A stretch of DNA of 64,000 bases, from assembly GCF_047511655.1 (NCBI RefSeq), contig NC_133398.1:106346332-106410331 (forward strand). The letters run 5' to 3'. Below are positions 57,986 to 64,000 of the stretch, one piece after another. The stretch is from Castor canadensis. Taxonomy: Eukaryota > Chordata > Mammalia > Rodentia > Castoridae. The notes beneath the pieces were generated by a model. That model saw nothing but the letters and a program-made list of their open reading frames with translations. It had not been told where the DNA came from and searched no databases. Position numbers and translations under genes: made by a program. Positions within the stretch are counted from its first letter, which is position 1. Each line of letters starts with the position of its first letter.

Positions 57986-58737
57986 AATCATTATGTTTTG
58001 TACACTTTACTTTTTTTTTAATGCAACAAGCTTTCAAGAAAAATCAAATTGCAAAGATTCCACACTGCAAAACTAGCCTGCAGCTCCTCCCAGTTTAACA
58101 ACAGCCCTGTTCCCTCAGCCACCTCAGCTGGAGTAGGATCCCATACACCACTCCAATCCCAAACCACAGTCTCTGGGAAGTTCTTTTCATTTTTGTCTCT
58201 GCTTCACCTTACTTAGGATACCCACCCTTAGAATGATGGGCTGGAAGACCTAGTCCAACTAGATTGGATCACTTAGTCAGGATCAACAGCCAGGGAGAAG
58301 CCCTTGTTACTTTTGGGCACAGTGGGATGGGTAAACGTCTGTACTCCCCTTGCAAGCTGTGATAAGCCAGCTTCTGATTGATTCTTGACTTCCAGATAAA
58401 GACCCAGACCAGGGCAGTGGCGCTTGCTCCAATGACTGTCCTTCAGAGCCCTGAGGCACATCCCAACTTGAAAACAGTGAAACCCCAGCATGTCACCTCA
58501 GATTCTCGAAGGATGGCTATGTCATCTGTCACCCATGGTGAGGCCCAGGCATGCAGTACTGCCCTATTTCTAAGACACATGTGAAATTGTGTGGCCTTTC
58601 TGGGAACAAGCAAAGCCTTTCAAGGAAAGGAGCAGTAATCCCTGGATGCAGGTAGCTCGGAAGCTGGGTTCAAATCAGCAAGGCCATGAGTGTTGGGTGA
58701 CAGAAACCCAGCCACCAGCCTTTCAAAGGCAGAATCT
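57986..58737. other. Unassigned sequence
   Basis: No repeat or exon recognised. Confidence 0.45.
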
Positions 58738-58945
58738 TGATGACCTTTTCCTTTGGCTACATACCCAGAAGTGGGATAGACAGGTTTCTCACCAACAGTG
58801 TAGAAGAGTTCCTTTTCCTCTGCTTGCTCCCCATCATTTATCTTTTTATTTTTTGATAATAGCCATTCTCATCATAGCATCTCATCATAGTTTTGACTTA
58901 AATTTTCCTGAGGGATAATGAGATGGAATATTTTTTTCATATACT
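58738..58945 (-). mobile_element. L1 ORF2 C-terminal fragment, inverted
   Basis: 'gctacatacccagaagtggg' (58758) and 'tttgataatagccattctca' (58853) are ORF2 landmarks in reverse. The neighbour on the right is the 3' end of the same kind of element on +. Confidence 0.75.
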
Positions 58946-59287
58946 TACAGATCATCAATTGATGAATGGATGAAGCAAAGTAGCATATATACCCAAGGGA
59001 ATTTTTTTCAGCAATAAAGAAACATGAAATCCTGTCATTTGCAGCAAATGGATGGAACTAGAGGACATTATATCAAGTGTACAAGAACCACATGTTCTCC
59101 CTAACATATGGAAAGTAAACATAAAGTTGCCTTGACTGCAGAACAGCAATTACTAAAGGTTGGGGTGGGGATAAAGGAAGGTTGAATTTGAGCAGTGCAT
59201 GCTGAATGTGTGTATGGAAATATAACACTGAACCTAGTATATGTTAATCAAAATAAAATAATTATTTAAATTAATAAATACATAAAA
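58946..59287 (+). mobile_element. L1 3' end with A-rich tail
   Basis: 'aaatggatggaactagagga' (59046) and 'accacatgttctccctaaca' (59087) mark the ORF2 end on +, followed by a 3' UTR and A/T-rich tail. Together with 58738-58945 it forms a 5'-inverted L1. Confidence 0.85.
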
Positions 59288-59510
59288 TTTATTGAGTGTT
59301 TTTAATTGTTGTACTGGGGGTACATTGTGACACTTGAAAAAGTCCTTACAATGTATCATTGTTGAATTCACTTCCTCCATCATTCTCCTTTATCCTTTCT
59401 GCCCCATTCCTGGAACACTTTCAACAGGCGTCATCATTCCTTTTGCATAATGTATATATAATACCGCCACCACACTCACTTTCCTACACCTTATTGAGTG
59501 ATTTTCCATG
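59288..59510 (-). mobile_element. Short L1-tail-like module, copy 3
   Basis: 'aattgttgtactgggggtac', 'attgttgaattcacttcctc', 'tggaacactttcaacaggcg', ending near 'cactcactttccta'. Same module and similar ends as copies at 23456 and 26782. Confidence 0.75.
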
Positions 59511-59657
59511 AACTCAAACAAACCAAAGGACTTTGTTCCCTAGCCATTATAATAGTCTGTTTTTCTTCAATTTCATTATTTTACTTTCTGTAGTTTGATG
59601 GGAAAATGTGCAAAAGCAAACGTGAGTTAAATCTGAACTCCATCCACTGGATCACTT

Positions 59658-59985
59658 TTTTTTCTTGAGCTACTGGGGTTTGAACTTGGGGCTTCTGGCT
59701 TGCCAAGCAGGTACTCTACTGCTTAAGACATGTCTCCAGCCTTTTTTTCCTCTGGTTATTTTGGAGCTAGGGTCTCACTTTTTGCCCAGGTCAGACTGAA
59801 CTATGAGCTCCTATTGTACACTTCCTACCATAGCTGGACTACCAGGTTTTCTATTGAGAAGAGGTCTCGCAAACTTTTTTTTTTTTTTTTTTTTTGCTGG
59901 GGCTGGCCTGAAACAGTGATCCTCCTAAGCTTAGCCTCCCAAGTAGCTAGAATTGCAGGCATGAGCCCCCAGTGCCTGGCCTGAT
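59658..59985 (-). mobile_element. Triple composite SINE (ID-like, B1-like, B1-like)
   Basis: Reverse of the 17224 type: ID-like unit at left ('tactggggtttgaacttggg' on +), one B1-like unit, then a second ending in 'agtagctagaattgcaggca'. A T22 run near 59875 separates the two B1-like units, showing the internal A-rich linker of the first. Confidence 0.85.
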
Positions 59986-60327
59986 GGACTGTTAAAGTAA
60001 CAAGGTCTCACACACAAGTTTTTCCTATTTGTTCAAATCTAATACTTGTATTTAATCCGAACCTAGTGTTTTGGTTTAAGCACACTTTTTATCTGATTAT
60101 AAAAGTTGGCCTCATTTATGAAACAAAGTTTATAAGATGTGGAAAGTACCATATAAAAGAATGGAAATCACTAGTGATAACCTCATCTTCTCTTTCTTTT
60201 TCCCCTAAAAGAAATCATTATTGCCTGAAAGAAAACTCTGAAACCCATAATCCATGTCATCTGCAATACACATGAGGTTGGCACTTTAAATGTTTTCTGA
60301 AGCTGTGTTTTTGATGACGAGAGGAAA
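59986..60327. other. Unassigned sequence
   Basis: No repeat or exon recognised. Confidence 0.45.
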
Positions 60328-60867
60328 ATGAACAGAGTTTTCTTAAAATTTGATACCCTAGCAAAATTGTTAGCCTCAGCCTGCCCTATCTCAGAAAATG
60401 ACCAGTTAGGCCATGGAGGAGCCAATTTTAGAAAAACTGCACTTAGTCCCAACTCCAGATATGAAAATCTGCTTTGTAACCCTCATTCTGCAGAAAAAAA
60501 AATACGTCATGGCCAGGCTGAAAGGCCTGGAACAAATGGATGGTGTCACCTGCAGGACACAGCACTTAACCCTCAGGCATCAGAACACAGCTCTGTCAGC
60601 AGAGTGGCCAGAAAGGCCGGGGAAGAGTGTGAGAGGACACTGGCCATAACGGGCCCGGGGGCCACATTTTCCCTTTGCCCAATAGTTCATCATCCCAGAA
60701 AGGTGATCACCACATTCACAACTTTCAACTGCTGCCCCACATGGCAGGAATTTGATACCGTACCAAATGTGCCAACCCTGCCTGCCTTGTCTCAGAAAAT
60801 GACCAGAGGCTCTCCCCCTCTCCCTCCTTACAATGTCACCTCTGCCTCCACCACACTCAGCTCCTGA
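60328..60867 (+). other. 179-codon open frame containing a direct repeat; coding status unknown
   Basis: A 540-bp frame without stops, longest in this part of the window. It includes two related stretches of about 57 bases at 60348-60406 and 60750-60806, both ending in 'ctcagaaaatgaccag'. The protein shows no domain I recognise. A repeat pair this close suggests an old LTR-like or tandem duplication rather than a gene. Confidence 0.3.
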
Positions 60868-62225
60868 TTCCTCCATGGCTGTCTTCGCCCCTGGCAGAAA
60901 GAATGGAAACTTCAAAAAGCCCAGGCATTTGAGCTGCCACCTGGAGAAACAGGTGTCTAAAAAATGTTTAAGGAACGCCCAAATCAATGAATGAGGCACA
61001 TTTCTCTTTTGGGAAGGAAAAAGAAGGGCAACAGAAACTCCAGGAGAAAAATAAATGTTCTATAGATAGTCATGGTCCCAGTAGATGGCAGATTTGGGGG
61101 AATAATAAAAAAGGATGTAGTTGTTTGTGAAGCATTTTTCTCCTGGCAGCACACAGAATACTAGATCTTGGCAAACCACTTGACCTAAATTGTGAATGAT
61201 AGTGACATAAAATCATGATGTCAAGGATGTATCTTAGTTTTAATTTTTAATGTCAACCTTTAGCCTGAGCATAAATGTCTGAGCAAAACAGGATGCAAAT
61301 CATACCCATTTTGATAAACTAAATGTAGAAGTATAATTGTCAGAAGTTGGGTGGATAATGGAGGGAGGATCCAGGGAGAGTCCAGACACTAATGTTTTTA
61401 TCTCATATTAAGTGGAGTCAAGATGCTTCATAAAATTACTGGAACAGGAAATAGAAGTTTAAATGCATCATTTAAATCAATCAATAAAGTAACAACACAA
61501 AAAAAAGATACGATTATATCAAGGAAGGAAAACTTAGAAGAGGAGAGTGAAGGATAGCACAAGACAGAAAATGCCCACAACTCATGATGAAGAGTAAGTA
61601 AGCAACAGCTGAGACACAAAAACAAAACAAAGAAGTATAGGCCGTCATTTAAAGTGTAGGTGGCAGCAAAAAATGCCACAAAAGAAGCTGTGTTTTGAGA
61701 TGGGGCTGGGGAGAGGGGCTGGAGGTTGGGGAGCTGGGGGCAGGACATGGTATTGAGGAAAGAGAATTTTGGAATGAGGTTTTCAATATTTAAAAGATTC
61801 ATTATTAGACATATGGGCTTACCTTATTTTATCAATAAATATAATTTTTGAATGACTAGCAAAGAATTTTCTCAGAGAAATTACTACCAAAACAAACAAA
61901 ATTCTCTAAACCAGCTTTGAAAAAGATAGTTCTGAGTCAAAATACCTTTCAGCTCAAATCAATTTTTGGAAATCATTTTTTCCTGGATCCAAAAAGAAGG
62001 AAAACCCATTGGGTTTCCCAGGTGAGAGCTTGCTGATGACTTCTAGCAAGAAGGCAGATTGAAAAAATGTGGTTTTCCTACCCTGTGAAGACACAGACAC
62101 CAGAGACTAAAATCTTTAAGATACATGATCTAACTCAAAAGAATAAAAAGGAATATTCTCTGAAATGGACAAGTTCAAAACCCAAACTGACTCCAAGGGA
62201 GCCCAAGCAATTACTGGACACAGAC
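60868..62225. other. Unassigned sequence
   Basis: No repeat recognised. The 124-codon hydrophobic minus frame at 61428-61802 is antisense to a purine-rich stretch and unsupported. Confidence 0.4.
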
Positions 62226-62567
62226 TGTTAGGGTTTGAATTTGAAATGTCCCCCATGGGTTCATGTGTTGAACACTTGGTCCCCAGTAGGTGGTGCTATT
62301 TTTGAAGCTGGGGCCTAGTTGGAGGAAGTAGGTCCCTGGGTGTCTTTGAAGATTATACCTTGCTCCCAGTCCCTTCTTCCCTCTCTGCTTCCTGTCCACC
62401 ATGAGGTGAACAATTCCTCCTCCACATTCCTCTGTCGCCATGTTGCTCTACCCAAGTCCATGGGGTCAACTAATTATGGGCTGAATCTTCTGAAACCTAG
62501 AATCTTTCCTCTTTTAAGTTGTTCTCTCAGGTGTTTTGGTTGCAGCTATGGAAAACTAACTTGTACA
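62226..62567 (+). mobile_element. MaLR LTR, full length
   Basis: 342 bases from 'tgttagggtttgaatttgaa' to 'gaaaactaacttgtaca', with the 'tgaagctggggcctagttgg' and 'tttcctcttttaagttgttc' blocks. Flanks 'cagac' and 'tagac' fit a 5-bp duplication with one change. Confidence 0.88.
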
Positions 62568-63064
62568 TAGACATAACGGAAGGGGGAACTTTGTCATCTG
62601 TCGGAATATGGTGTGTGCATGACAAATGGCTGGAGATGGCACTGCAATGCCTGGAGATGACTGGGACCTGCAAGGTGCTAATCACACTTTCTTACAAAGG
62701 TGAGTAGGAAAAGTCCACCAAGGGAAGCGTCAGGAACACTTGACAGGTGCCCAGAACTCTGAATAGGAGAACAGTGTGAAATAATAATGATCCAAATCTG
62801 TGTCATGCAGAAAACTTACATGATCCAATGTAGTGTGGCTGTCATAAGCTGAGAAAATAATATAGAAAATGCAATGTGACCTGGCAGAGCCTGCACCACC
62901 CCATTCCATAGGACACAATCCCAGACTCCTGCAGCTCCCTGCCAAGGAAGCACTCACAACTAAAAACAAAATCAAAAAAGAAATTGCAGATCATATAAAG
63001 AAACTCCAGTGAGGGAGAATCCGTCTAAAAGACCATTGTTTTTTTTTGTTGTTGGTGGTAGTGA
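62568..63064. other. Unassigned sequence
   Basis: No repeat or exon recognised. Confidence 0.45.
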
Positions 63065-63293
63065 GTTTTTTTTTTTTTTTAATCTCTTTTTGCAGTACTG
63101 GTGTTGAACTGAGAGCCTTGTGCATGCTAGACAGGCAGTCTACCACTTGAGCCACTCCACCAGCCCTTTTTTGTGTTGGGTATTTTTGAGGTAGGGTCTC
63201 ACAAATTATTTGCTTAGGCTGACTTTGAACCACAATCTTTCTGATCTTTGCCTCCTAGCTAGGATTACAGGCATGAGCCAACAGGGCCTGGCT
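63065..63293 (-). mobile_element. Composite SINE
   Basis: A T15 run at left (A tail), ID-like unit with 'cacttgagccactccaccag', then B1-like head ending 'gctaggattacaggcatgag'. Well preserved. Confidence 0.9.
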
Positions 63294-63329
63294 TGGCTGG
63301 CAGGACCAATGTTAATAGACTGTAATATG

Positions 63330-63450
63330 CCACATTGATATGACACCTCCTGCGTAATGTAATATATTATAGTAAAGGTATAGACTATACCTATAAACTA
63401 TATTATGTACTAATAAACTATGTAGTAGTATGTAATATACTATAACACAT
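63330..63450. repeat. AT-rich stretch with many short inverted TA/TG blocks
   Basis: Repeated 'taatata' and 'actatac' words over about 120 bases, next to a MaLR LTR. Confidence 0.5.
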
Positions 63451-63837
63451 TGCTATTGTTTGAATCTGGAATGTTCCCCAAAGGCTCATTGTTAAACATG
63501 TGATGCCCAATTGGCACTGTTGGAAATTGATGGAATATTTAGGAGGTGGGGCCTAGTGGGAAGTTTTAGGTCACTGTGGGTATGCCCTCAAAGGAGCTAT
63601 TGGGACTCCAGTCCTTTCTTCTTTCTTTCTCACAAGGCTGTGAGGTGAACAGAACTCCTCCTGTGCCACCAAGTGCTCCCACCATGATGTTTTGTGCTGG
63701 CACAGGCCCAAATTAATAGGGACAACAAGTCATAGACTGAAACTTCCAGAACGGTGAGCACAAATCACCCTTTTCCATTGTAAGCTGATTGTCTCAGATG
63801 TTTGTATAGTTTGGGGTAGCTATCTTATCTCTAACCA
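63451..63837 (+). mobile_element. MaLR LTR
   Basis: 'tgctattgtttgaatctgga', 'ggaggtggggcctagtggga', 'ctcccaccatgatgttttgt' and a 3' end near 'ctaacca'. About 387 bases, close to full length; same family style as 62226. Confidence 0.85.
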
Positions 63838-64000
63838 TTCCAGGGTAGGAACTGCTTCCTGGAATGTTCCCTGGCCCACTGCACCAAGGCCCTTGGTGTC
63901 TTAGCCAGAGGCCCCATCATCTTCTGCAATGTCATGAGTATGTGGAGGAGAAAAAGGTTTGCAGGGCACTGGGGCAGGAGCTGGTCCATGGAAAACTCTA

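Noticed and set aside
61428..61802. 124-codon hydrophobic minus frame, membrane-protein-like
   Set aside because: It is the antisense of a purine-rich stretch, which automatically yields Phe/Leu/Ser-rich sequence. No family recognised and no exon edges.

Overview
The window looks like mammalian, almost certainly rodent, nuclear DNA. It has no dense gene layout, many L1 LINE fragments, MaLR-type LTRs, B1-like and tRNA-derived (ID-like) SINEs often fused into one composite unit, and long CA/TG, TA and TGGA microsatellites. The composite SINE, with a body reading 'ggctggtggagtggctcaag' and an internal 'gagttcaaac' box, is one I associate from memory with beaver (Castor) and related castorimorph rodents. 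That assignment is an inference and was not checked by a search.

No complete host gene is visible. Most of the window is intergenic or deep intronic. The best host-coding hints are a possible 3'-terminal exon at 42842-43080 (+) behind a good splice acceptor, and an 80-codon open frame at 52114-52356 (-). I recognise neither protein.

Layout. 483-7180: two about 0.75-kb related LTRs in direct orientation around about 5.2 kb without recognisable retroviral genes. 7181-17960: mostly single-copy sequence with SINEs, a MaLR LTR, L1 tails and a 268-bp alternating CA/CG tract. 17965-32680: a dense pile of nested L1 fragments on both strands, with MaLR pieces, a MaLR internal region and an LTR inserted in an L1. 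32680-35907: L1 tail, a probable ERV LTR, and a heavily deleted minus-strand class I (gammaretrovirus-like) ERV with LTR, env-TM, pol and protease remnants. 35908-40307: three L1 3' ends stacked head to tail on the + strand, the first with the best preserved ORF2. 40310-42080: older minus-strand L1. 42081-64000: mostly single-copy DNA with scattered SINEs, MaLR LTRs, L1 tails (several with inverted 5' parts), microsatellites, the two candidate coding pieces, and a 540-bp open frame holding a direct repeat.

The genes do not work together as a system. The window records retrotransposition history: target-site duplications, nesting order, 5' truncations, 5' inversions, and microsatellites grown inside L1 sequence. 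I found no new defence, biosynthetic or regulatory system. The most unusual items are a short L1-tail-derived module present three times with similar ends, the recurrent L1 inversions, and the collapsed ERV.
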